DNA of 64,000 nucleotides. Source: Fusibacter ferrireducens. GTDB taxonomy: Bacteria > Bacillota > Clostridia > Peptostreptococcales > Acidaminobacteraceae. This document shows positions 38,157 to 47,435 of this stretch, piece after piece; position 1 is the stretch's first letter, and every line of letters begins with the position of its first letter. The position numbers were made by a program, and so were the translations under genes. Where the stretch lies: the NCBI RefSeq assembly GCF_015352425.1, contig NZ_JADKNH010000018.1, positions 25,660 to 89,659 of the forward strand, written 5' to 3'. The notes under the pieces were generated by a model. That model worked only from the letters and a program-made list of their open reading frames with translations, was not told where the DNA came from and did not search any database.

Positions 38157-39608
38157 TCATTCCAGAACAACGATTATGGATTCATCTAATATGATCCAGT
38201 TATATAAATATTCCGCATGAGAGGTTGGATTTCGAACACATTTATGGGATAAAGGAATCGTTCCAAGCGTATACGAATATTCGATTAAACCTGGATCAAT
38301 TGGTGCACCAACCCTCTTCTCTTCATAAACGGCTTCTTGAATTAGTGCGCCTTGTTCATCATACTCAGCATCCTTAACGAGTTCTTGCACGGTATTCCAT
38401 TTATAGTTTACAGGGAAACCATGCAAATATGCGCCACCATTAAATCGGATTGCATATGGGGCATAACCGTCAAGTTCTTTTGTTTCATCATCTAAATAGA
38501 GGAACTTATCTTTTTTTTGAATAGCCGCATATGTTCCCGGTACTGTGGGTTCCTTAAATTCAGATTTCATTCCAGTGGTTGCATAAGATAATGACTTTAA
38601 AACCCATTTATCTTCCGTCAACTGATAACTGCTGATGTTTTGATTTTTAATATCCACAATTACTGCTTGGCTTATTTGGCTCACTTGATTTTGAAAAGAA
38701 AGATACTTTTTAGGGATATAGCCCTCAGAATCATGATCGAACACATGAACCTTATAATATCCATTTTCTTCATCTAGTACATCAACAATAAGACCGTCTG
38801 GCAAATACCTAAAGTCACTATTGCTATCTGGTGTACTGTATAGTGGTGCCGATTGATCTCTTGTGTTGCCAAATGCATCTTCACTTTTACCATCATAACG
38901 CGGTGGATAACCATTTACATTTTTGTAATTGCTTATTTTGGCCATATTTTTATGATCGGCGAAGTAACTTACCAGTTCATCTATTTTGGTCTTTGCAAGA
39001 TCAAGTCTGAAAGTTCTGAATCTTACAATCTTAGAATACACATAGCCTGTTTTAATCTCATTTTTTTCATACCAATAGACACGGTACCATTCATCACTGT
39101 CTGACTTTGTAAAATATTGTCCTCTTACTTTTTCAAAGACATTCATCTTACCGTAATATCCCAATTTGTTGATCACAGGACTGCTTGTATATGGCTTTTC
39201 TCTAATATTTACGGTATTGTTCACTGCCACAACATAAAAGTAACCAATATTGTATTGATTGTATTCTATGTGTTCCAAATCTACATCTTCTGGCGGTACC
39301 AATGAATACGATTCCAACAACTCTAAACCTTCGTTGTTCAGTAGGACTTGTTCTGTTGTTGCTTCAACAGCACTTTCAGATGTCCCCTCCACACTGCTTT
39401 CCGCAGCATTAACGTCATTTTCTCCAATTGGTATAATCCCTTTGGTATCACTACTATTGCTCTCGTCACTACCGGATATGTTCATAGATAGTACCGAAGA
39501 TCCTGTTGAATCCATCGATAATGTACGTTCTGCATATCCCACATTGAAATTGAACATCAACAAAAATGCAAATAAAAGTGAAATCATTCCGCTTTTCCTA
39601 TCTGTCAT
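38157..39608 (-). CDS. SH3b and L,D-transpeptidase-like exported protein
   Basis: A 483-residue exported protein with a signal peptide (about 8-26), an acidic Ser-rich linker, two bacterial SH3 domains (about 118-195 and 248-305) and a C-terminal YkuD-like domain (about 312-483). The conserved YLHGFP and a terminal SHKCVRN motif suggest catalytic Cys457 with His455. The usual signature is SHGCVR, so Gly is replaced by Lys, and the region before it is compressed. It may cross-link peptidoglycan or may be a divergent, possibly inactive, wall-binding relative. It lies upstream of the glycoside hydrolase-like gene on the same strand. Confidence 0.8.
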   Translation of the reverse strand: MTDRKSGMISLLFAFLLMFNFNVGYAERTLSMDSTGSSVLSMNISGSDESNSSDTKGIIPIGENDVNAAESSVEGTSESAVEATTEQVLLNNEGLELLESYSLVPPEDVDLEHIEYNQYNIGYFYVVAVNNTVNIREKPYTSSPVINKLGYYGKMNVFEKVRGQYFTKSDSDEWYRVYWYEKNEIKTGYVYSKIVRFRTFRLDLAKTKIDELVSYFADHKNMAKISNYKNVNGYPPRYDGKSEDAFGNTRDQSAPLYSTPDSNSDFRYLPDGLIVDVLDEENGYYKVHVFDHDSEGYIPKKYLSFQNQVSQISQAVIVDIKNQNISSYQLTEDKWVLKSLSYATTGMKSEFKEPTVPGTYAAIQKKDKFLYLDDETKELDGYAPYAIRFNGGAYLHGFPVNYKWNTVQELVKDAEYDEQGALIQEAVYEEKRVGAPIDPGLIEYSYTLGTIPLSHKCVRNPTSHAEYLYNWIILDESIIVVLE

Positions 39609-39756
39609 ATAAACCCCTTCTACAGTTTATGGCATTTTTTTGCTTTTAAAGCCATTTAAATTTGTGTGTCTTATTCTACACATTTGGTTCTGTACTCTGA
39701 AATATCTGTTCTCTCCATTGTACCAAATTTATAGTTTAAAAGCCATTGCGGAACAT

Positions 39757-40638
39757 TTAATTTTTTATTACAACAACGTTGCAAATTTTCCCCATGCCCT
39801 CTATCTCACACTCCACACAGTCTGAATGTTTCAAATATTTAGGTGGATTAAATCCCATGCCAACACCAGAAGGGGTTCCTGTAATAATGATGTCACCAGG
39901 GATAAGTGTTGTTCCCTTTGAAAAGTCTTCAATTAATGTAGCTATTGGGAAGATCAGTTGATCAGTGAGCCCATTTTGTCTCAATTCACCATTGATTTTA
40001 GAGGTAATCTTCAGACTTGGTGGAAATGCGACCTCGTCTGCTGTAATGATGTAAGGTCCCATTGCAGTAAAATAATCCAAAGATTTCCCCCTGTGCCACT
40101 GAATATGCTTCGTTTGAAGATCTCTTGCCGAATAGTCGTTAAAGACCGCATATCCAAATATAACATCTTGAACGTCTTTTGCAAGAACATCTTTACATTC
40201 CTTTTTAATGATTAATCCAAGTTCCACTTCATAGTCAACTTCCTTAGTCACCGATGCATCGATAATAAAATCTTCTGAAGGTCCAAGTATTCTGTGTGCC
40301 ATCTTAGAAAAGTAAATAGGTTCTTTTGGAATTCCAGTTAAATTTGCTGTTTTACCTTCAAGTTCTTTAGCATGATCCAAATAGTTTTTACCTATGCAAA
40401 TCAAATTCCTAACAGGTTTTGTAATAGGTGCTAAAAATGAAACTTCACCTATAGAAATGCCCTGGACCGAGTTTATTTTTTTTTGTATTTCAGAACGAAT
40501 ATCTTCCCAATTCTCTACGAGTTCACTAAATTGGTCCATTTCAATGCCCAAAATAGCATTTATAGGATATACATACTCTAACTCAATAACACAATAACCG
40601 ATTTTTTCATTTTTGTACATACAATTTCCGATTTTCAT
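39757..40638 (-). CDS. Fumarylacetoacetate hydrolase family protein
   Basis: A 293-residue enzyme of the FAH/HpcE family. The N-terminal cap (about 1-85) is followed by the catalytic beta-roll with the typical ICIGKNYLDHAKEL, EVDYEVELGLII (metal-binding Glu residues) and GDIIITGTPSGVGMGFNPP motifs. Members are acylpyruvate hydrolases, oxaloacetate decarboxylases or catechol-pathway hydratases; the substrate cannot be chosen here. It is a stand-alone gene. Confidence 0.9.
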   Translation of the reverse strand: MKIGNCMYKNEKIGYCVIELEYVYPINAILGIEMDQFSELVENWEDIRSEIQKKINSVQGISIGEVSFLAPITKPVRNLICIGKNYLDHAKELEGKTANLTGIPKEPIYFSKMAHRILGPSEDFIIDASVTKEVDYEVELGLIIKKECKDVLAKDVQDVIFGYAVFNDYSARDLQTKHIQWHRGKSLDYFTAMGPYIITADEVAFPPSLKITSKINGELRQNGLTDQLIFPIATLIEDFSKGTTLIPGDIIITGTPSGVGMGFNPPKYLKHSDCVECEIEGMGKICNVVVIKN

Positions 40639-40794
40639 TTAGCCTCCTCTGTACCTTTCATTTAATCTCTTAAGGGATGATATCAAGTCAATAACATTAT
40701 CTTATTTGTCATATGAAAATACAAGAATATTTTAAATAATTTTCTCTATTTTCGGGTACAATAGATATAGTCGAAGCTAAAGTTGGAGGTAAAT

Positions 40795-42192
40795 ATGAAA
40801 ATTAATTTTTTAGGCGCTGCTGGTCACGTGACTGGCTCCATGTATCTTGTAGAAACAGAGCAATACCGGTTTTTAATAGACTGCGGACAGTTCCAAGGCA
40901 CACTTACTGAAGAGCAACTTAACTATTCGATTTTTGATTTCGATCCCAAGACTTTGGATTTTATGATATTATCACATGCGCATGTGGATCACTCCGGCAG
41001 AATTCCATTGCTCGTAAAGGAAGGGTTTTCAGGAAAAATCTACTGTACATATCCCACCATGTATTTGGCAGATATTCTCCTCAGAGATTCTGGCAAAATT
41101 CACGAGTCTGAAACGGATTGGGAAAATAAAAAGAGAGAGCGTGCAGGTCTTGAAAAAGTCCTTCCCCTTTTCACAGAGGACGATGCCGTAGAGGCAATCC
41201 AGTACCTCTATCCTTTAAATTACAATCAAGATGTCGAATTGAACGCTTCCATGTCCTTTAAACTTGTAAATGCAGGGCATCTTCTGGGGTCCTCTTCTGT
41301 CGTTATCGATTACATTGAAAATGATGTGTCCAAACGGATTGTCTTTTCAGGGGATCTTGGAAACAGCAGCAATTTTCTTCAAGAGAATCCTGAAACGATT
41401 GAATATTCAAATTTTCTTGTTGTTGAGTCCACTTACGGCAACAAACTACATCAAGATATAGAAAGCCGAACGGATAAACTTGTGGATATTATTTTAGAGG
41501 CATATGATGAGGGCGGTACAGCCATCATTCCCTCTTTTGCAGTTGGAAGGACACAAGAAATTATCTTTGAACTCCATCATTATATCCGTACACATTCTAC
41601 GGATAAAGCGGCTTTACTGAATCAAATTCCTATTTATGTAGACTCACCTCTGGCACTTGACGCCACTTCTATCTATTCAAAGAGCAGTCAATATATGAGT
41701 GAATTGATAAAAAGCTATGGCGAAAGTCCTTTCATTTTAAAAAATTTACACCTTATCAATTCAAATGAAGAGTCCATCGCACTTAACAAAGATCATTCTC
41801 CAAAGGTGATTATTTCTGCAAGTGGTATGTGTGATGCCGGCAGAATAAAACACCACTTAAAACACAATCTTTGGCGCGCATCTACCCATATCATCTTCAT
41901 TGGCTATCAGGCAGAAGAAACCCTTGGTCGTGCTATAAAAGATGGTGCTACGAAAGTGCGTATTTTGGATGAAGATATCGCTATCAAAGCACATATTCAC
42001 TCTATTTCTGGGTTTTCCGGACACGCAGATCTCAACCATCTCCTCCAGTGGGTCAAACCGATTGAAGGCCTAGAAAAGATTTTCGTCACACATGGCGAAT
42101 TTGAAGCTTCTCACTTTTTCAGGGATAGACTGGGAGAAATCAAATCATGTGATATTGTCATCCCTAAACTCAATGATTCGTTTGAAATTTAA
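40795..42192 (+). CDS. MBL-fold beta-CASP RNA-processing metallohydrolase
   Basis: A 465-residue metallo-beta-lactamase/beta-CASP protein of the CPSF-73/YSH1-like exonuclease group. Metal ligands are seen in SHAHVDHSGR, the beta-CASP part in the middle (VESTYGNKLH, PSFAVGRTQEI), and the C-terminal SGFSGHADLNHLLQW of RNA-metabolising members. The ATG at 40795 is preferred since GGAGG is six bases upstream, giving four fewer residues than the longest frame. It is a single-gene unit ending at a two-way terminator. Confidence 0.92.
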   Translation: MKINFLGAAGHVTGSMYLVETEQYRFLIDCGQFQGTLTEEQLNYSIFDFDPKTLDFMILSHAHVDHSGRIPLLVKEGFSGKIYCTYPTMYLADILLRDSGKIHESETDWENKKRERAGLEKVLPLFTEDDAVEAIQYLYPLNYNQDVELNASMSFKLVNAGHLLGSSSVVIDYIENDVSKRIVFSGDLGNSSNFLQENPETIEYSNFLVVESTYGNKLHQDIESRTDKLVDIILEAYDEGGTAIIPSFAVGRTQEIIFELHHYIRTHSTDKAALLNQIPIYVDSPLALDATSIYSKSSQYMSELIKSYGESPFILKNLHLINSNEESIALNKDHSPKVIISASGMCDAGRIKHHLKHNLWRASTHIIFIGYQAEETLGRAIKDGATKVRILDEDIAIKAHIHSISGFSGHADLNHLLQWVKPIEGLEKIFVTHGEFEASHFFRDRLGEIKSCDIVIPKLNDSFEI

Positions 42193-42254
42193 TGTTGCAG
42201 TCTATTTAAGCGAACTCTAGTTTTCACATCAATCCATAATCAATCTCAAGGACT

Positions 42255-42304
42255 TGTAAAGGCACTCAGAAAAGATCTATTGATCTCTCATGAGTGCCTT
42301 TTAA
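42255..42304. terminator. Bidirectional terminator
   Basis: AAAGGCACTCA (42258-42268) pairs with TGAGTGCCTTT (42291-42301), with an inner AGATC/GATCT pairing. It serves the convergent nuclease and membrane-protein genes. Confidence 0.88.
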
Positions 42305-42332
42305 AATCGGCGGTACTCTTAAATGTTAAAAT

Positions 42333-42977
42333 CTATTTTTTCCTTTTGCCAATTGTCAATAACAACCCCAATGCCATGGAAAGAAATGCCGCTGCAAGAA
42401 CACGATACTCACCTGGCAGTAAAAAGGTTAACGTGTGTGCTGGAATCCAAAAGAAGGGAATGGTTTTAAAAAGAACAAAAGAGATAAAGCCCTTCCAGTC
42501 TATTTTATCAATCACTTGACTTGACGTTGGCTGTGAGATGCCCTCGCTAAACTTGAGATCGATATAGGTATCGGTGTATCGATGAAATGCCATCATTGTC
42601 GGTGCAAAAGTTAAATTCATTAAACAGCTCGTAAAAAATGCAAATGCAAATGTACTCCCCTTGCCGATAAGATAGCCCTTTTCCAATGCAGCTGATGTGC
42701 CAGCGGCAAAGATCTGAAAAATCAACGTAATGACCATCCCCAGTAAACCCCAAATAATGACTCTATAAATAAATCCATCTGCCTTCTTGTATTGCCCTTG
42801 ATTTAACCTTGTTACAAGCATTTCTCCCATAGTTGCAAGTAAAGCAAATTTAAAGAAACCACCTAAATAGGGATGGGCAGTTGTCAAACTGATAAACTGA
42901 CTATGTGTCGGTTCTAATGATACAAAAGCCACGAATAGAACCAATATAGCACCCCAAATGAAATCATTTTTTTTCAA
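42333..42977 (-). CDS. Conserved membrane protein of unknown function (214 residues)
   Basis: A 214-residue integral membrane protein with about five or six hydrophobic segments. Conserved-looking polar motifs lie at FKFALLATMGEMLVTRL and near the C-terminus (FFWIPAHTLTFLLPGEYR). The W-P-A-H...PGEYR segment resembles the C-terminal signature of Mpv17/PMP22-like membrane proteins, but I would not assign it on that alone. Single gene; the start has a GGAGG site. Confidence 0.75.
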   Translation of the reverse strand: MKKNDFIWGAILVLFVAFVSLEPTHSQFISLTTAHPYLGGFFKFALLATMGEMLVTRLNQGQYKKADGFIYRVIIWGLLGMVITLIFQIFAAGTSAALEKGYLIGKGSTFAFAFFTSCLMNLTFAPTMMAFHRYTDTYIDLKFSEGISQPTSSQVIDKIDWKGFISFVLFKTIPFFWIPAHTLTFLLPGEYRVLAAAFLSMALGLLLTIGKRKK

Positions 42978-43032
42978 AATATGCCTCCTAAATATATCCT
43001 CTTAAACCTCTCACTTTTTATTATAGAGGCAA

Positions 43033-43091
43033 CAAGGCGATATTTCAACAGAAATTTTAAATGCTAAAATTTTTGTTGAAATATCGCCTTG
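43033..43091. repeat. 59-base near-perfect inverted repeat
   Basis: An 18-bp perfect arm (43033-43050 with 43074-43091) continues into an inner AAATTTTA/TAAAATTT pairing around a five-base loop. It sits between the fused glycosyltransferase gene and the membrane protein gene. It lacks a T-run on either strand, so it is not a standard terminator, though it may stop or protect transcripts. Confidence 0.7.
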
Positions 43092-43121
43092 CGTTGAATT
43101 TTCTCTTGAAAAACGTCTCTT

Positions 43122-44858
43122 TTAGTCCAGAATATGTTCATCTTTTAAGTAATACTTAGATGCCAACTCGTTTGTCGCTGAAAGTTTAAAATTCAGTTTA
43201 TCCACAAGCATCAATAAGAACTTATTCCCCAATACAGGATTTTCATCAATCATGTGTTCAAGATCACTCTGCCTCATTTTGAGAACTTCAGTGTATTCCT
43301 CTGCAATGGCATCTACAAAGTGGAATTCATTGACTAATGTCGTCTCTCCTAAAAGACCTTGAGTGGCAACATGGCCCAACACAATTTCTTCATTATTGTC
43401 ATCTCTTTTTGCAACTCTGATACAACCCTTTAAAATAATATAAAAGGCTTCATTCACATCGCCCTTTCTAAAGAGAATCTGATTTTCCTTGTAGCGTCGC
43501 GTGGACACAATATCAATAATGCGCTCCAATTCTTTATCTGTAAAGATACTGAAGAAGGAAATTTCCTTTAACGACGCTTTGATTTCCATACGATCTACTG
43601 TGACAAATTTCTCTATCTCCTGAGCCGCTTTTTGTCTAGACAGGTTGTTGAGTTCCATTTCATTTCGAATGACCGTCCTATGGAGTCCAGTTAGGTCAAT
43701 GAGTTTTACCCACATTTTTTGAGCATCTCTATACGTTTCAAAAGTATCAAATTTAGGAATCGCTTCATATTTGCTCAAATAAATGTTTTCAATGGCACCT
43801 CTGCAATCATCCACTTTCCCTTCAGCTAAATAATCAAGTGCTAAGAGAATATTGGTTTTATAGATTTTATCCTCCAGTTCCTCTGTTAAAAAATCACCTG
43901 GATAAGGCATAAAATCTGCCGCAGTTATTCTCTTCATATTGCTGTGTTCCACTTGATTGTCAATTTTAGATTTTTCATACAAGAACCTATAAATATCTTC
44001 TCGAGTACGCTTCCAAACAGGATGATGTTTTGGAGGCGGTAAATGTTTGATATTGAGTTTATTATCCAAGAAGAAATCAAAGCCATACATTTTTGCATTG
44101 ATCAAATAGTCAATATCCTCTCCACGGGTGACTTTTGGATCAAAGGGCACAATTCTAAACATATTCTTATGAATCACCATGAGTCCCCCAAATGCAAAGG
44201 GTGTAATTTTTATCCTAGGACCAGCAGAAATAATTTTATCGAAAGCCTTTGCCTTGGATCCAAATCGATCCCAATAAGTCATCCACGCTTGCATTTCCAC
44301 ATCGTCGTAGTACTCATCTTTTTTATTGAGATAATATCCTGCCACACCATATATAATGGACCCATATTTACGTTTACCCATAAATTCCACAGCCATATCG
44401 ACAAAATCAGGCTTTTCAAACACTTCATCGTCATCAATGAGAATGACGACATCGCCACCTAAGATCTGTCCCACATAGAGACAGATGTTTCTGACATTTG
44501 AATAGCCTTTGATGTTGAGCAATCTAACTTCTTCACCCAGTCCTTCATGCTGTAATATGTTCTTTATATTTTCCAAATTTTTGGGTGTGAAGATATATGT
44601 TTCAACTGTGATGTCGGATTTTTCAACGATTTCTTTTGTTTTGCGTTCTGCGATCTCAGCAATGTCATCTGTTGTTGGGCAAACAGGAATAACCAGTTTA
44701 AAGTTTTTATTATTGAGTATTTTGATACTTTCCAATGTGCGCCCAAGGGTCCCCTCTTCATCTATTGGCGTTGGATGATCATAAACTGCATCGCCTTCTT
44801 GCCAGCCTTCGCTTCTTGATCTTTGCCAGTAGGTCGGAATTACCATTATGATTCTCAT
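43122..44858 (-). CDS. Glycosyltransferase fused to a Crp-type cyclic nucleotide-binding-like domain
   Basis: A 578-residue protein. Residues about 1-270 form a GT-A nucleotide-diphospho-sugar transferase with a DDD metal motif (Asp142-144, ILIDDDE) and a second acidic motif (RGEDIDYL); a helical linker (about 290-410) leads to a Crp/cNMP-binding domain (about 425-540). The cassette LLGETTLVNEFHFVDAIAE resembles the phosphate-binding cassette but lacks the Arg that contacts the cyclic phosphate, so ligand binding is uncertain. The ATG at 44858 is preferred (GGAGG, five-base spacing). It ends a three-gene run of transferases, starting 33 bases after the GT4 gene. Confidence 0.85.
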   Translation of the reverse strand: MRIIMVIPTYWQRSRSEGWQEGDAVYDHPTPIDEEGTLGRTLESIKILNNKNFKLVIPVCPTTDDIAEIAERKTKEIVEKSDITVETYIFTPKNLENIKNILQHEGLGEEVRLLNIKGYSNVRNICLYVGQILGGDVVILIDDDEVFEKPDFVDMAVEFMGKRKYGSIIYGVAGYYLNKKDEYYDDVEMQAWMTYWDRFGSKAKAFDKIISAGPRIKITPFAFGGLMVIHKNMFRIVPFDPKVTRGEDIDYLINAKMYGFDFFLDNKLNIKHLPPPKHHPVWKRTREDIYRFLYEKSKIDNQVEHSNMKRITAADFMPYPGDFLTEELEDKIYKTNILLALDYLAEGKVDDCRGAIENIYLSKYEAIPKFDTFETYRDAQKMWVKLIDLTGLHRTVIRNEMELNNLSRQKAAQEIEKFVTVDRMEIKASLKEISFFSIFTDKELERIIDIVSTRRYKENQILFRKGDVNEAFYIILKGCIRVAKRDDNNEEIVLGHVATQGLLGETTLVNEFHFVDAIAEEYTEVLKMRQSDLEHMIDENPVLGNKFLLMLVDKLNFKLSATNELASKYYLKDEHILD

Positions 44859-44891
44859 GTAGTCCTCCTTATTTTTCGGATTATCTTCCAA

Positions 44892-46097
44892 TTACTTTAT
44901 CAAAATTTCCCGATACATTTCTGCCACTTTTTTTATTGAAATATGTCTTGAAAAATTTAACTCTGCATAGTTATGACAGACGTCTGCCATCTCTCTGTGA
45001 CTATTATTTTTCAACATTTTAAGGATGCCATCAGATAGTGCCACTGAATCTTCCACAGGCACCAATGCGCCAACTTCACTTGTTATAAAATCAGGGAGTC
45101 CTCCTTGATTCGTGCCCACAACTGGCGCGCCACATGCCAACGCTTCAATGGCAACCAAACCAAACGGTTCTGTTCTTGACGGCACACAACTCACATGAGC
45201 GATGTTATAAAGATCCGTCAAAGCCTCTTGATATATATGGCCAAGAAAGTGTGTGTTTTGAAGACCCAAATTATTTTTTTGATGAATTAAGGTTTCATAG
45301 AGTTCGCCATTACCTGCAATAACCGTAACAATCCGCCCCTCTAAAGCCTTTTCATTCAATTGAGTCGCATCCAGCAGAACATCTACGCCTTTAAAGTGTG
45401 CTAGCTTGCCAGCAAAAAATACAATTTTCTCGCCATTATAGTCAATGCCATATTTTCCAAGTATGTCTTTCGGGTCTAACGCTTTCATCTTAAAGAGTTC
45501 TGGATTGTAACCGTTTAATATCAAACTGCGTTTTGTCTTAGGCACTTTTAAAAGCGCCTCCACATCTTGATCCACCTGTTTGGAAATCGTAATGACTTTC
45601 TGCGCCTTTTCAGCACCTTCAAGTGCATACGGATGATACCTTTCGTCTTTTAAAAACCCTTTGAGATCAGTACCATGTGCAGTAATCACATACGGGATGT
45701 TGAAAAAACTGGCAACATAAGGCGTTAACCACAGATGCTGTGCGTGAATCATGTCTGGTTTAAAAGTTTTGACTGCCTCTTGAGTTGCTTTTTTAAAAGC
45801 ATCAATGTAGACCGCAATTTCATCATCCGTCAGATCATAGAACGTATTCACGCTTCTAGGATGTGAAGTAAAACAAGGAAAGTCAAAAGGGACATCCACA
45901 TCATCCGCCTTATTGTATTGATCACTTTTAAACACAATGGGCATGGATTCGAATTTTTCATATCGAGTTTTATAGTGTTCTGGATAAATGACCATGACCT
46001 CATGCCCAAAATTGACGAGCTCTTCTGCCAAGTTTCTTGTATAGATGCCACTTCCAGAGCCCTCAAGTGGAAAATGATTAATCAGCAATATTTTCAT
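44892..46097 (-). CDS. Family 4 glycosyltransferase (GT-B)
   Basis: A 401-residue retaining GT4-type glycosyltransferase. The N-terminal Rossmann domain begins LINHFPLEGSGSGIYTRNLAEEL and the C-terminal donor domain has the E-x7-E motif within EPFGLVAIEALACGAP. Likely donors are UDP- or GDP-sugars. The start overlaps the stop of the upstream gene by four bases, so the genes are translated together. Confidence 0.92.
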   Translation of the reverse strand: MKILLINHFPLEGSGSGIYTRNLAEELVNFGHEVMVIYPEHYKTRYEKFESMPIVFKSDQYNKADDVDVPFDFPCFTSHPRSVNTFYDLTDDEIAVYIDAFKKATQEAVKTFKPDMIHAQHLWLTPYVASFFNIPYVITAHGTDLKGFLKDERYHPYALEGAEKAQKVITISKQVDQDVEALLKVPKTKRSLILNGYNPELFKMKALDPKDILGKYGIDYNGEKIVFFAGKLAHFKGVDVLLDATQLNEKALEGRIVTVIAGNGELYETLIHQKNNLGLQNTHFLGHIYQEALTDLYNIAHVSCVPSRTEPFGLVAIEALACGAPVVGTNQGGLPDFITSEVGALVPVEDSVALSDGILKMLKNNSHREMADVCHNYAELNFSRHISIKKVAEMYREILIK

Positions 46098-47257
46098 CCT
46101 TTTCTCCTTTCAATTGTCTTTGTAATTTCAAACCAAGCACTTTTAACTTCTTCATAACGTTCTATCATTGCTGGCAGATTTGCCACAGCACTGTCAATTG
46201 CCTGTGGCAGCATTAAAAATCTAGAATCATTGGTATAATGTGCTAACGCTTCAGCACCTACGATCATTTCTTTTTTTTGCGCATCTGCAATTGCTTGAAC
46301 ATCCTTCCCAAGAATATAATTTAAAAAAGGATTTCTGCCAATCCAACCCATAGAAGCATAAAAAAGTCTATTCTTGATCAACGGGTCATTTAACAGATCT
46401 GGTCGTTTTGGATATGTACCAAAGGTGTCATGCGTAATTTTTACATCAATGTCAATCACTTTGAGATGATTTTGATCGAAGAAAACCCCCATCGTGGTGT
46501 CTTCTCCTCTCGTTAGGTAATACTGATCTGCCACCTTGTAAAAAAATGAAAAAAAAGGTGGAATACGATTTAAAAAGCCCGTTCTCATGGCCAAATTACC
46601 GCCGAGCAACTTATTGGTAAAAGTCGGTGTACGATAATGTTCATGTATGCCCAGCTTTAAACAATTATGAAGATCTGAAGTGTTCATATAGGCAATTGCA
46701 CCTTCTTTTTGGATACCAGTCAAGAAGGCCTCCATGTGATTAAATTTCATAGGCGGTAAGATAAAATAACCTGAGTAATCACTCGTTGTTGCTGCAACAT
46801 TTTTAAAAAGCAAATGGTTTAAATGAACGCCCACAAAATCAATTTCTTCACATTTGCCTTCTGCGTAAAGCACACAGGGATGAACATCGCTGTCTATAAA
46901 GTAGACGATATCCATATCATCCAATAGAGCTTGCAATAAGACTAGATTTCTTTTCTTAGAATAGGTGACGAGCCCTGTTTCTTCAAAATCTCCCATACCA
47001 AGAATTTTTACAATGGCCTTTTCGGATATGCCCATCCCGTGGAGCGCGTCATAAATACGGTCGAGTCGATTCACATGAATGAGTTTCACCTTGACAAAAG
47101 TCCTTATATTCTCAAGGTATCCCCGATCGATATCCTGTGAATAAATGATAATGACCTCATCAATTGTATGACCAAACTGTTTTGCGTTCAGCAAAAAATC
47201 AATCAAAGTAACTTTATCGTCTAATCGGTTTACAATCAGACCAAAACATTTTTTCAT
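46094..47257 (-). CDS. Glycosyltransferase-like protein (GT2/GT-A fold)
   Basis: A 387-residue cytoplasmic protein with features of a GT-A transferase: a possible DxD in VYFIDSDVHPC (near residue 106) and a later RGEDTTMGVFFDQ motif typical of GT2-like enzymes that add sugars to surface polymers. The ATG at 47257 follows AGGGGTG; a start at 47275 is possible. It begins the three-gene transferase operon after the exporter terminator. The acceptor is not known. Confidence 0.75.
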   Translation of the reverse strand: MKKCFGLIVNRLDDKVTLIDFLLNAKQFGHTIDEVIIIYSQDIDRGYLENIRTFVKVKLIHVNRLDRIYDALHGMGISEKAIVKILGMGDFEETGLVTYSKKRNLVLLQALLDDMDIVYFIDSDVHPCVLYAEGKCEEIDFVGVHLNHLLFKNVAATTSDYSGYFILPPMKFNHMEAFLTGIQKEGAIAYMNTSDLHNCLKLGIHEHYRTPTFTNKLLGGNLAMRTGFLNRIPPFFSFFYKVADQYYLTRGEDTTMGVFFDQNHLKVIDIDVKITHDTFGTYPKRPDLLNDPLIKNRLFYASMGWIGRNPFLNYILGKDVQAIADAQKKEMIVGAEALAHYTNDSRFLMLPQAIDSAVANLPAMIERYEEVKSAWFEITKTIERRKG

Positions 47258-47360
47258 ATGCACCCCTACTTTCAAAATCTCATATTACAGTGCTTTTACC
47301 CTTTTTTAATTAGAATATTCATATCCCGATTTCTCAATATATTTTATTGGATTTAAGGGC

Positions 47361-47417
47361 TAAAAAAACGACCCCTAGCGATCCACTTTTGTAAAAGCAA
47401 TCGTTCTGAGTCGTTTT
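47361..47417 (-). terminator. Terminator after the ABC exporter operon
   Basis: On the minus strand AAAACGAC (47410-47417 arm) pairs with GTCGTTTT, with inner CGAT/ATCG and CTTTT/AAAAG pairings and a T-run. It separates the exporter from the transferase genes. Confidence 0.8.
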
Positions 47418-47435
47418 ATAAGGACACCTTTATAG

